In this document: positions 18,377 to 27,038 of the stretch, in pieces
Position numbering within the stretch: position 1 is the first letter of the stretch
Layout of the letters: each line of letters opens with the position of its first letter
Notes under the pieces: model-generated
Seen by the model: only the letters and a program-made list of their open reading frames with translations
The model's database searches: none
What the model was told of the DNA's origin: nothing
Made by a program: the position numbers and the translations under genes
DNA from: an uncultured Spirochaetales bacterium
GTDB lineage: Bacteria; Spirochaetota; Spirochaetia; Sphaerochaetales; Sphaerochaetaceae
Length of the DNA: 56,840 bases
Assembly (NCBI GenBank): GCA_945932505.1
Contig: CAMEQB010000002.1
Span: 1-56,840 of the forward strand
Reading direction: 5' to 3'

Positions 18377-19327
18377 ATGAAGAAGATGATTGTTGCCATA
18401 TTGGCAGTGACCCTCGTTTTTTCATTAATTGGCTGTGATGCGATGCTGAATGTAATGGATAAAATGAGTAATAACGTGGCAGGAACAGAGAAGAAAGTTG
18501 TTAATGACTCTCTCAATGCTGCAAAGCCTGTTCCTGGTAAAGTAAATAAATCAGAAACTATTGTGATTGATGGAAAATCGCAAACTACAACAAATTTCGG
18601 TGTAAAAGATGGTGAAGACTCAAAACCTCTTTTCTCAATAGTAGAGACAGTTGATGCTGGTACATCAAAATCAGAAACAAAGCTTACTCTTGGAGAAGGT
18701 GACAATAAGGTTGAGATTCCTTTGAATAATGAAACTGCTAAAAAGCTTTCTGAAGTAGAAGCTGTACTTACACCTACAGATCTTTCAGACGTAATCAATG
18801 GACTCAAGTCAGGCAGCAAGAGTGAAATTGAATCCGAACTCAAAAAGCCAGCAGATGAAGATTCCAAAAAAGCTGCAGAAGGAACCCAGAAAGTTCTAAA
18901 TGTTCTTATTGAATCCATGGACGTAGATCTTACTCCAAAAACACCTGAAGAAATTGAAGCAATCGAGGATCCAGAAGAAAAGAAAGCAGCTGAAGCTAAG
19001 AATAAGGCTTTGGAGACAGTAAACATGATTCTTGGAAATTCTGGCTCTGGCGAAGATCAGAAAGAGATGACTCAGGCAGACGTCGTCGTTCTTACTGCAT
19101 TAAACAACGTTTTGTTCAATAACGTAGAAGGCGTTGTTGGATCAATGGCTACTATTCAGGATAAAGATGCTTCAGAAGAGAAAAAGAATGAAGCTTCAGA
19201 TAAGCTTATGGAAACTGTTTTGAATGAAGCAACAACACTTGCCGATATCGTATCTGTTGTTCCTTCCGACATGGCAAGCGGTATTCTAGGTATGATGGAT
19301 ATACTCATGTCAACTTCTGGTAATTAA
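18377..19327 (+). CDS. Putative lipoprotein of unknown function
   Basis: 316 aa; signal peptide with lipobox-like LVFSLIGC; charged, soluble remainder. Confidence 0.75.
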   Translation: MKKMIVAILAVTLVFSLIGCDAMLNVMDKMSNNVAGTEKKVVNDSLNAAKPVPGKVNKSETIVIDGKSQTTTNFGVKDGEDSKPLFSIVETVDAGTSKSETKLTLGEGDNKVEIPLNNETAKKLSEVEAVLTPTDLSDVINGLKSGSKSEIESELKKPADEDSKKAAEGTQKVLNVLIESMDVDLTPKTPEEIEAIEDPEEKKAAEAKNKALETVNMILGNSGSGEDQKEMTQADVVVLTALNNVLFNNVEGVVGSMATIQDKDASEEKKNEASDKLMETVLNEATTLADIVSVVPSDMASGILGMMDILMSTSGN

Positions 19328-19343
19328 GGAAGGGGGAAAAGAA

Positions 19344-20606
19344 ATGAAAAAGATTATTACTATAGCACTAGTTCTTGTTGTTTCTATATCAATGGTATTT
19401 GCTGCTGATGCATTTGATGATTTTAAAGCTGATCTTAAAGCAAATGAAACCAAAGGTTTTTCAGAATCCTTAGAAGGATATAAGCCATCAAATCCACAGA
19501 GCATGGGTATGGGTGGTGCAGGCTTGGCAATCAATGACAGTTTGGATTCTCTTTTCTCTAACCCATCTATTCTTGGACAGGGGAAGGTAAGATTCTCTAT
19601 TCCTTCTGTAACTGTAACAGTAAACCACGTCTATGATTTACTTAAGAAGGGTGAAGATGGAAAGAGTTCTCTTGATAAAGTTCAGACTGCTACAAAGGAA
19701 GGAATAACAGAAAATATTTCTGAATTGGTTCCTGTAATATCTAGTCTTATCGGAACAGGTAAGAGTAAGATAGCTAGTGCTGAAGCTTCTGTTGGTATGA
19801 TCGCAAATGTCTTTGGCCTGGCAATGAACGTCAATGATACAGTACGCTCCTTTGATGGTACAGTTTTCGACGACTTGAAGATTTCTGCTGTCATGGGTCT
19901 TGGATTCGGTTTTGGAAGCGAAGACGTTAGATTTAATATTGGTTTCTCAGGAAAGCTAAATGTCAACGCATTCTCAAAGAGAATCTCAGTATCTGATGCA
20001 ATAAGTTTCAATGAAGATACTATTAATCAGCTTCCATTTGCCATTGGTTATGGCTTCCCATTCGATGCAGGCCTAACATTTAAGTACCATTCATTGAAAG
20101 CCACAGCAACACTTACAGATATCGATCTCTTCGGTCTTGGCGAATATAAGTATGATATGATTCTTGTTGAGGATGTTACAAAGAAGCTGAATACTATCGA
20201 TGCTATCTCTGGAGAAGCAACAAAGATCAGAGAAAACTCTGTATATCAGTTTACTCCTAAGATGAAGCTTAATGCTGGTATCGCTTTCGATACAGAGTCT
20301 TCAACTGGTATCAAGCTTGCTCTCGATGTTGTTGATATTCTCTCTATCCCAGATGCTTTGGATGCTGGATATAGCACAAAGGGTGTTATCCTTGGCCATA
20401 CAAAGATCGGTGCTGAGTTCTCTCTCTTTAACTTCCTTAAGGTTAGAGGTGGTCTCAACAGTGGTTACTTCACACTTGGTGGAACTGTTAACCTCGGCTT
20501 TATCACAATCGATGCCGCTTACTTCTGGGAAGAGCTTGGTGTCGTTGCAGGCGAGAAGGGGCTTGATGGTCTTTCAATCAGATTTAATATTGGTTGGGAT
20601 AACTAA
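19344..20606 (+). CDS. Putative outer-membrane beta-barrel protein (PorV/FadL-like architecture)
   Basis: 420 aa; cleavable signal (MVFAADA), MGMGGAGLAINDSLDSLFSNPS motif, alternating strand-like segments; 16 bp after the lipoprotein gene. Confidence 0.6.
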   Translation: MKKIITIALVLVVSISMVFAADAFDDFKADLKANETKGFSESLEGYKPSNPQSMGMGGAGLAINDSLDSLFSNPSILGQGKVRFSIPSVTVTVNHVYDLLKKGEDGKSSLDKVQTATKEGITENISELVPVISSLIGTGKSKIASAEASVGMIANVFGLAMNVNDTVRSFDGTVFDDLKISAVMGLGFGFGSEDVRFNIGFSGKLNVNAFSKRISVSDAISFNEDTINQLPFAIGYGFPFDAGLTFKYHSLKATATLTDIDLFGLGEYKYDMILVEDVTKKLNTIDAISGEATKIRENSVYQFTPKMKLNAGIAFDTESSTGIKLALDVVDILSIPDALDAGYSTKGVILGHTKIGAEFSLFNFLKVRGGLNSGYFTLGGTVNLGFITIDAAYFWEELGVVAGEKGLDGLSIRFNIGWDN

Positions 20607-20627
20607 TAAGTCTTTATATAAGGATTA

Positions 20628-20650
20628 CTGCCGGGAAACCGGCAGTTTTT
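20628..20650 (+). terminator. Intrinsic terminator
   Basis: CTGCCGG-GAAA-CCGGCAG-TTTTT. Confidence 0.85.
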
Positions 20651-20654
20651 ATGG

Positions 20655-21149
20655 ATGAAAAGAGTAGCAAATATTATTTTCATTATTCTTTCTATAGCAT
20701 TGGCTATAACTATTTTTATTTTTTCCAGCGATACAGGAGAAGAGTCAGGTTCCAAAAGCTCCAGCATTACTGAAATAATTCTCTCTATTTTTATCAGGGA
20801 CTTTCACTCTATGAGTCAAGAAGAGAGGTTAGGGCTCATTAATAAGTATTCTTTCTTAATCAGAAAGCTTGCACACTTTACTGAGTATGCTGCCCTTGGT
20901 TTCTTGTTGTATGGAGACTTTTATACATCTAACTCATCCTTTGCAAATAAGAAAAAAGTTGTAGTATGTGCTTCATGGCTTCTTGCAACTATTTACGCAG
21001 CAACAGATGAACTGCATCAGAAGTTTGTTGCTGGAAGAGGTCCTAGCATTAGAGATGTGATGATAGATAGCATGGGTGCTTTGTTTGGAATAATGGTTTT
21101 CATGCTTATCATTTTGATGATCGAAAAAATAAAGAATAAAACGAAATAA
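20655..21149 (+). CDS. VanZ-like family membrane protein
   Basis: 164 aa; FSSDTGEESGSKSS, LIRKLAHFTEYAALGFLLY, ATDELHQKFVAGRGPSIRDVMIDSMGALFG. Confidence 0.88.
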   Translation: MKRVANIIFIILSIALAITIFIFSSDTGEESGSKSSSITEIILSIFIRDFHSMSQEERLGLINKYSFLIRKLAHFTEYAALGFLLYGDFYTSNSSFANKKKVVVCASWLLATIYAATDELHQKFVAGRGPSIRDVMIDSMGALFGIMVFMLIILMIEKIKNKTK

Positions 21150-21152
21150 AAT

Positions 21153-21179
21153 ACCCCGACGAGTTTTCTCTATCGGGGT
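21153..21179. terminator. Bidirectional terminator-like hairpin
   Basis: ACCCCGA...TCGGGGT; on the minus strand followed by ATTTTATTT. Confidence 0.7.
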
Positions 21180-21300
21180 TACTTGTTAAACGCGCATACA
21201 GGACATCTCCTGTACGTCTGGGACAGTCCCTTCTGTGGCAACCTGGCAAAACCATTTAAGTCCGTAGCTTTAATCTAACATTGATTTCAATGATTGTAAA
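21153..21300 (-). ncRNA. Candidate structured RNA with c-di-GMP-I (GEMM)-like core and downstream terminator
   Basis: Minus-strand RNA CAAUCAUUGAAAUCAAUGUUAGAUUAAAGCUACGGACUUAAAUGGUUUUGCCAGGUUGCC resembles the GEMM core (GAAA-loop hairpin, AAAGCUACGG, UGCCAGGUUGCC), followed by hairpins and a terminator. Confidence 0.35.
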
Positions 21301-21671
21301 TATGAAAGTTATATAATTTTGTCGTTATTTTACTTAATTTTTTGAACAATCTATATAAGTTTGTTGTAGAAGATGACTACGACAAATGCTCAATGCTTAA
21401 CATTATTTTATTATTTGTAACGAAATATCTTAGTGTCGTAAGGATTAATGTCTCCTTGTATATTGATATTTTTTTATAAATATCTAATGGGGATTGTCAA
21501 CATTGTTTTAATAAATAAGGTGATAAATAATTTATCCAGTTGGTTTATCCTGAGTTTTATTGTTTATCATTTAAGTTTCTAATACATTTATAAAGGCTTG
21601 GTTGTATGTGAATTTGATGTATTATGAAACTCTAAGTTGTCACTTGTATTAGTTTTGGTTATTCTTTTCTT

Positions 21672-22445
21672 ATGTTTGGTTTCTACATCAAAAAAGCTTT
21701 CTTTGACGGATGGGACAATTTTATTCAGTTGGTCCTTCAGAATATCATTTATATTGTGTTCTTCCTTCTTATTGTAGGATCGGTAGTTGTCTTTGGTGAC
21801 AATATGGCACTCTTTTTGCCTGCAGCCATTGCAATTATCTTTTTATTTTGCCTATCAATGGGTGGAACATCTTCTGTAGTATATAACTGGTCTGAATATA
21901 AGAGTGAGACATGGCGACCATTTATGAAGGGAGTAGGAAGAAATATCAGGCACTCAATGGTTTTCTTTCTATGCTTAATGGTTCTCTTCCTTTTGTTTTT
22001 TCTCGTCATTCCATTCTATCTGTCATTTAATAATATTGTAGGAACAATCTTCGGTGTAATGATGGTATGGCTTTCTGTCTTCCTTTTGCTTGTTTTGCCA
22101 TACTATTTCCCTTTAATGAATCTTCTTCCTGGAGATGGACCTTTTAAGACGCTGAAGAAGTGTTTCATTGTTGCCGGAGATAACATCGGATACACAATTT
22201 TGTTATTGCTTCATAATCTTGTTGATATCATCCTTACGGTTGTGACTATGGGACTTCTTCCTGGTTGGTGTGGCCTTATGTTGGGTGGCCAAGATATGAT
22301 GAAGCTTTTGATGAAGAAGTATGATTGGATAGAAGAGAATCCAGACAAAAATAGAAAAGAGATGGATTGGTCTGAAATATTATATGATGAAAAGGAGACC
22401 TTGGGGCCAAGATCATTTAAGAATATGATTTTCCCTTGGAAGTAA
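21672..22445 (+). CDS. Integral membrane protein of unknown function
   Basis: 257 aa; about six hydrophobic segments. Confidence 0.6.
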   Translation: MFGFYIKKAFFDGWDNFIQLVLQNIIYIVFFLLIVGSVVVFGDNMALFLPAAIAIIFLFCLSMGGTSSVVYNWSEYKSETWRPFMKGVGRNIRHSMVFFLCLMVLFLLFFLVIPFYLSFNNIVGTIFGVMMVWLSVFLLLVLPYYFPLMNLLPGDGPFKTLKKCFIVAGDNIGYTILLLLHNLVDIILTVVTMGLLPGWCGLMLGGQDMMKLLMKKYDWIEENPDKNRKEMDWSEILYDEKETLGPRSFKNMIFPWK

Positions 22446-22446
22446 A

Positions 22447-22983
22447 ATGAGAGAAGTTGAACTTAAAGCTCATGTAGATGATTGGGCTATTGTAAAAGAA
22501 AAAATCGAATCGATCTGTGGATCAGGAAATATTGTTTCAAAACGTGACCAATACTTCCATAAGCCAGGAGAGAAGCATCAGGCATTCCGTATCAGGGATA
22601 ATAACGGAAGCATGGAGCTTACAAGTAAGCAGACTGGGCAGAATGAAAATGGTGAGAATAACCTTGAGTATGAATTCTCTGCTCCTATAGGTGAGTATGA
22701 TAAAGCAATAGGATTCTTTAAGAATCTTGGTTATGAACCATACTTTAGAAAGTATAAAAATGGTTGGGAGTGGACAATGGACGATGTCCACATCGAACTA
22801 CTTGAAGTCAATGATTTGGGTTTCTTCCTTGAAATGGAGATTCTTATTCCTTTTAATTCTTCGGAAGAGGATGTAAAGGACTCTCAGTTCCATTTGCAGA
22901 AACTCCTTGCCAAGTTTGGTATCTCAAAAGATCAAGTATGCTCTAAGAGTTATAGATCCATGATTCTTAAGGAGGATGATTAA
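22447..22983 (+). CDS. CYTH-domain protein (class IV adenylate cyclase / thiamine triphosphatase-like)
   Basis: 178 aa; REVELKAHVDD (ExExK-like), QAFRIRDNNGSMELTSKQ, NLEYEF. Confidence 0.82.
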   Translation: MREVELKAHVDDWAIVKEKIESICGSGNIVSKRDQYFHKPGEKHQAFRIRDNNGSMELTSKQTGQNENGENNLEYEFSAPIGEYDKAIGFFKNLGYEPYFRKYKNGWEWTMDDVHIELLEVNDLGFFLEMEILIPFNSSEEDVKDSQFHLQKLLAKFGISKDQVCSKSYRSMILKEDD

Positions 22984-23261
22984 TGGAGTTTAGAGCTAGT
23001 CATATCCTTGTTAAGGATCAAGGTAAAGCTGAAGAGATTTATAATAGAGTAAAGAATGGAGAGAGCTTTGCATCTCTTGCCCATCAATACTCAACTTGCC
23101 CAAGTAAAGAAAAGGGTGGCGATTTAGGCTGGTTTAAAGAAGGGCAGATGGTTCCTCCCTTTGAGAATGCTGTAAGGAAGATGAGTACTGGTAGTATATC
23201 AAAACCTGTAAGAACACAGTTTGGTTGGCACGTAATAAAGAAAACAGGAGTCAGAGGATGA
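22983..23261 (+). CDS. Parvulin-type peptidyl-prolyl cis-trans isomerase
   Basis: 92 aa; RASHILVKDQGKAEEIYNRVKNGESFASLAHQYSTCPSKEKGGDLGWFKEGQMVPPFE...TQFGWHVIKK. Confidence 0.93.
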   Translation: MEFRASHILVKDQGKAEEIYNRVKNGESFASLAHQYSTCPSKEKGGDLGWFKEGQMVPPFENAVRKMSTGSISKPVRTQFGWHVIKKTGVRG

Positions 23262-23695
23262 TTGTTATATATACAGATGGAGGCTGCTCAGGTAATCCAG
23301 GTCCTGGCGGATGGGCTTTTGTCGTCAGCGAGATGGGTGAGATAAAAGAATATCGAAGCGGTGGAGATAAAGCAACGACGAATAACAAGATGGAGCTTAC
23401 AGCTGTGATCAATGCCCTCAAATATGCAAAAAGCATTGGCGAGTGTGATATTACGATCCTCACTGATAGCCAGTACGTGAAGAATGGTATTACTCAGTGG
23501 ATATTCTCTTGGAAAAGAAATGGCTGGCGTACCAGCGGCAAGGCTCCTGTAAAAAATATGGAATATTGGGTGGAGCTTGATGCTCTTAACCAAGAGTTGA
23601 ATGTAGATTGGCAGTGGGTCAAAGGTCATGCTGGAATTCTTGGTAATGAAGAGTGTGACAGACTTGTAAGAATGGAGACTGCAAAGTATTTGTAG
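23258..23695 (+). CDS. rnhA: Ribonuclease HI
   Basis: MIVIYTDGGCSGNPGPGGWAFV, NNKMELTAVINAL, TDSQYVKNGI, VKGHAGILGNEECDRL; ATG overlaps the upstream stop. Confidence 0.96.
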   Translation: MIVIYTDGGCSGNPGPGGWAFVVSEMGEIKEYRSGGDKATTNNKMELTAVINALKYAKSIGECDITILTDSQYVKNGITQWIFSWKRNGWRTSGKAPVKNMEYWVELDALNQELNVDWQWVKGHAGILGNEECDRLVRMETAKYL

Positions 23696-23718
23696 TTTTT
23701 CTTGAATTAAAGACCGAG

Positions 23719-23750
23719 TGGTTGTTTCTTTTGAAGCAGCCATTTTTTTT
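23719..23750 (+). terminator. Intrinsic terminator downstream of rnhA
   Basis: TGGTTGTTT...AAGCAGCCA-TTTTTTTT. Confidence 0.8.
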
Positions 23751-23839
23751 CAAGGTTCAAACAAAGACTTTAATTTTATGAGCAATGTTTATATCAATTC
23801 CAAGAATTGGGTTATTCTTAGATATAAAGGAGTTGTTCT

Positions 23840-24517
23840 CTGGAATATGGTAGAAACATTGTGGTTAAAGGTGTTGGAAAAGCTAGTAAAAGACCCGATT
23901 TGATAGTAATAAACTTAGACTTAGATTCTTTTAGTAAATCCTACGAAAAAGCTATGTCTATTGCTTCCGAAAAACTGGAAGAGCTATATACATCTCTAGG
24001 AGGCATAGGTTTTGAAAGAAAGGATATAAAGACTGTCGGTTTCAATGTCAGAACAAAGAATGAGTATGTCAAAGACAAAAATGGTGATAGCGTATTGATG
24101 TTTCTTGGTTACGTTGTAGAACACTCTTTGAAGATCTCGTTTGACTTGGACATGAAGAAGCTTCCTGAGACATTGAGTGTTATATCAACATCTAAAGCAA
24201 AGCCTAGAGTAGATATTGCTTTTACATTGAAGGATGATAGCGAGATAAAAGAAGAAGCACTACGAAACGCTTCAATCAATGCTCGAAAGAAAGCAGAAAT
24301 ACTAGCCATTACATCTGGCGTGAAACTGGGTAAGCTCATTAGTATCGACTATAGCTGGAAAGATATTGAGCTTTATTCAGATACCAAGTGCTACGACTCC
24401 ATGCCTTCCATTAGCAAGATGGCAAGTATAGATATTGAGCCTGATGATATAAAGGCGGAAGATAGTGTTACTTTTACTTGGGAAATAGAAGTTGATGACT
24501 TATCCTACGATTTATAA
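23840..24517 (+). CDS. SIMPL (DUF541)-domain protein
   Basis: IVVKGVGKASKRPDLIVINLDL and SIMPL-like layout. Track start is GTG at 23861; CTG at 23840 is 7 nt after AAAGGAG and in frame. Start is uncertain. Confidence 0.7.
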   Translation: MEYGRNIVVKGVGKASKRPDLIVINLDLDSFSKSYEKAMSIASEKLEELYTSLGGIGFERKDIKTVGFNVRTKNEYVKDKNGDSVLMFLGYVVEHSLKISFDLDMKKLPETLSVISTSKAKPRVDIAFTLKDDSEIKEEALRNASINARKKAEILAITSGVKLGKLISIDYSWKDIELYSDTKCYDSMPSISKMASIDIEPDDIKAEDSVTFTWEIEVDDLSYDL

Positions 24518-25114
24518 TGTATCAGTGTTATTAGATTCTTCTTCCTCTGTTTCAGGGGAGGAAGGTTCTTCCTCTTTAGGCTTAAGAGAAGAATAGAGAA
24601 GGGCATAGAACTCGCTCTCTCTCGATAGATACTCGATGGCACTTAGGTTTTTGCCGTCGTAAAGAAGTATTGCTTTTGCTTCGTCTCTAGCTTCTTCTTT
24701 GTGTCCTAAAGAGTCATATAGAGATATTAGCCTTGTTCTTACATCAAGGTTTCCAGGGTTTAATTCTCTTACACTTTCCAGTACTTCTTTCTCTTTTTCT
24801 TCCTCTTGAGTGCTTTTGTATATAAGAGATTTTAAATATAGAAAACGAATATTATGGGGATATAATGATATGCCTTTCTCTACTTCTGTGAGAGCTTTAT
24901 CATACTCATTCGCTTCAAAAAGAGAATAAACATAATTCCACCTTACTCTCTCGTCTTCACTTTGAGAGAGAAAAGCGGAATATACTTCTGCCGCCTCCAT
25001 TCCCTTTAATCCTTCAGTATTGGACAGAGAAGAATAATCCTTCTCTGTCTGACAGGAAGAAAGAATAATAGAGACTAGAATAATGACGATACTAATTGAG
25101 TACGGTCTTTTCAA
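24512..25114 (-). CDS. TPR-repeat lipoprotein
   Basis: 200 aa; MKRPYSISIVIILVSIILSSC lipobox; TPR-like helices. Confidence 0.75.
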   Translation of the reverse strand: MKRPYSISIVIILVSIILSSCQTEKDYSSLSNTEGLKGMEAAEVYSAFLSQSEDERVRWNYVYSLFEANEYDKALTEVEKGISLYPHNIRFLYLKSLIYKSTQEEEKEKEVLESVRELNPGNLDVRTRLISLYDSLGHKEEARDEAKAILLYDGKNLSAIEYLSRESEFYALLYSSLKPKEEEPSSPETEEEESNNTDTL

Positions 25115-26144
25115 TTTCTATTACCTGATCTCTATAAAGGTTGACGATGTTTGAACCGTAGTCTGCAATTAGCTGAATCATATTTCTTGGCTCCGGCCCC
25201 TTGTCGACACCGTTGAGTCTGTCACCAGCGTCACCAAGTCCTGGAAGAATATAAGCCTGTTCATTAAGAATAGGATCCATCCAGAGAGTATAGACTTCAG
25301 CTTCAGGGATAGCTCTTGTAATTCTGAGAGCACCCTTGAGAGCAGAAATGACGTTGATGAACTTTATAGATCTTGGCTTTACACCATTTTCCTTTAGATA
25401 CTTTACGATAGTAACAAGAGAACCGCCTGTGGCGTTCATTGGGTCGGCGAAGATCAAATCTTTTCCATCGAGAGATTCTAGATTGAAGAAAGATCTATCC
25501 AAATCCAAGACATAGTCCATGTTATATTCTTTCTTGCTTTCATCTCTCTTGATCTTAAATAGTGCAAAAGGTGTGATGGTGTCATCAGAAGAGTAGTCCT
25601 GGAACTCCTTACTGATGATCATTGAAGGAAGAAGGGCGCCACGAAGCATGACGCACATTACACTTGAATGAGCCAGTTCGTCTACATCTGGAATCTTATG
25701 GACAGCATAGTTTCTCACAGGATTTGTAACAGGTGTCATCTGAATCATAGCTCTCTTGTTATTCAGATTCTTATCTGCAAAAGAGTGTGCGAACATCAAT
25801 TCATAAGCTCTCTGAATATAATACAGGAACTCTTCGTGTCCAGTTTCAGGGTTTCTCAGTTTTGCAATGATTCTACTTGCTTCCCCGTGCTGTTCCCTTG
25901 GTGTCTCGAAAGAGTAGACATGAATTCTATCGTTTACTGAGCAGATTTCTTTAAGCTTTGCGCCGATTTCAGCGGCAGAGTCACTTAGATCATCTTTTGC
26001 TTTTTTATCTGATGAATCATTGTCTATTCTTGAGCAGGCATCGAGGCTCTTATCATAGAGAGCGTGTACAGCTTGGATGTTACTCTTGTCTTCTTCTGTA
26101 AGAAAGCCGTCTAAATCTTCGGCATGAAGGATGATTTTATTCAT
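25092..26144 (-). CDS. upp: Uracil phosphoribosyltransferase-family protein, long form
   Basis: 350 aa; PRPP-binding loop LIFADPMNATGGSLVTIV, ISALKGALRITRAIPEAEVYTLWMDPILNEQAYILPGLGDAGDRLNG. Confidence 0.82.
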   Translation of the reverse strand: MNKIILHAEDLDGFLTEEDKSNIQAVHALYDKSLDACSRIDNDSSDKKAKDDLSDSAAEIGAKLKEICSVNDRIHVYSFETPREQHGEASRIIAKLRNPETGHEEFLYYIQRAYELMFAHSFADKNLNNKRAMIQMTPVTNPVRNYAVHKIPDVDELAHSSVMCVMLRGALLPSMIISKEFQDYSSDDTITPFALFKIKRDESKKEYNMDYVLDLDRSFFNLESLDGKDLIFADPMNATGGSLVTIVKYLKENGVKPRSIKFINVISALKGALRITRAIPEAEVYTLWMDPILNEQAYILPGLGDAGDRLNGVDKGPEPRNMIQLIADYGSNIVNLYRDQVIEIEKTVLN

Positions 26145-26345
26145 ACTTGTCTCCTTACATTATACTATAGTGCCAAGTGCCCTTACTCCTCAATTGGTAA
26201 TAATGATAAAGAGATGCAAAAAGTTAAAAGAGATGAAGATAAAAAAAGTCAGCCATTACTTTTTATTATAATTGGACCCATTTTCATTATGAATGGACTT
26301 TAACGAAAAAAATGATTTTGTTAGAATAATGAAAAGAGGTATAGC

Positions 26346-26975
26346 ATGAATCTAGTATTTCTTGGCCCTCCGGGAGCAGGTAAGGGCACAATAGCAGCTG
26401 TTGCGAAGAACGCATTGGGTGTTCCTCACATCTCTACTGGAGATTTATTCAGAGAGAATATAAAGAACGAAACTGAACTTGGAAAAGAAGTAAAGGCTAT
26501 TCTTGCTTCTGGTGGTCTTGTTCCAGATTCCGTCACTATCAAAATGGTCGAAGAGAGGCTAAAGAGAAGTGACTGTGATAATGGATATATCCTTGACGGT
26601 TTCCCTCGCACTATTCCTCAGGCTGAAGCTCTTTCAAAGATGAGCAAGATCGACGGCGTCATCAACTTCGTATTGAGCGAAGAAGAGATCATCAAGCGTC
26701 TCAGCGGCAGAAGAATGTGTAAGAGCACAGGACGTACATACCATATCCTTTTCAACCCTCCTAAGGTTGAAGGCATAGATGATGAGACAGGTGAAGAGCT
26801 TATCCAGAGAGATGACGACAAGCCTGAAGCAATCAAGCATCGCTTGGAGGTCTATAACGAATCTACAGCACCTCTTATCGACTACTATAAGAAGGAAGGT
26901 GTCGTTCTGGATCTTATCTGCACAAACGATCCTAAAGAGACTGAAGAGAACTTCTTTAAGCTTATAAAAAAGTAA
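26346..26975 (+). CDS. adk: Adenylate kinase
   Basis: 209 aa; FLGPPGAGKGTIA, HISTGDLFRENI, GYILDGFPRTIPQAEAL. Confidence 0.97.
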   Translation: MNLVFLGPPGAGKGTIAAVAKNALGVPHISTGDLFRENIKNETELGKEVKAILASGGLVPDSVTIKMVEERLKRSDCDNGYILDGFPRTIPQAEALSKMSKIDGVINFVLSEEEIIKRLSGRRMCKSTGRTYHILFNPPKVEGIDDETGEELIQRDDDKPEAIKHRLEVYNESTAPLIDYYKKEGVVLDLICTNDPKETEENFFKLIKK

Positions 26976-27000
26976 GGTTATGCGATTAACCTATGACAAA

Positions 27001-27035
27001 AATCACCCTGGGCTGTAATATAGTTCGGGGTGATT
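27001..27035 (+). promoter_or_regulatory. Hairpin sequestering the SD of the GH13 gene
   Basis: AATCACCC...GGGTGATT, 8-bp perfect stem; 3' arm contains GGGGTGA just upstream of ATG 27039. Confidence 0.55.
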
Positions 27036-27038
27036 GTT

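Noticed and set aside
18352-19026. 224-aa minus-strand ORF
   Set aside because: Lies antisense to the lipoprotein CDS, has Ser/Phe-rich composition typical of a reverse-frame artefact, and no SD or recognisable domain.
21198-21230. Hairpins ACAGGACATCTCCTGT and GGGACAGTCCC as a REP/RAYT repeat
   Set aside because: Only one copy is visible in the window and no transposase is near; kept instead as part of the candidate RNA, though a multi-copy repeat elsewhere cannot be excluded.
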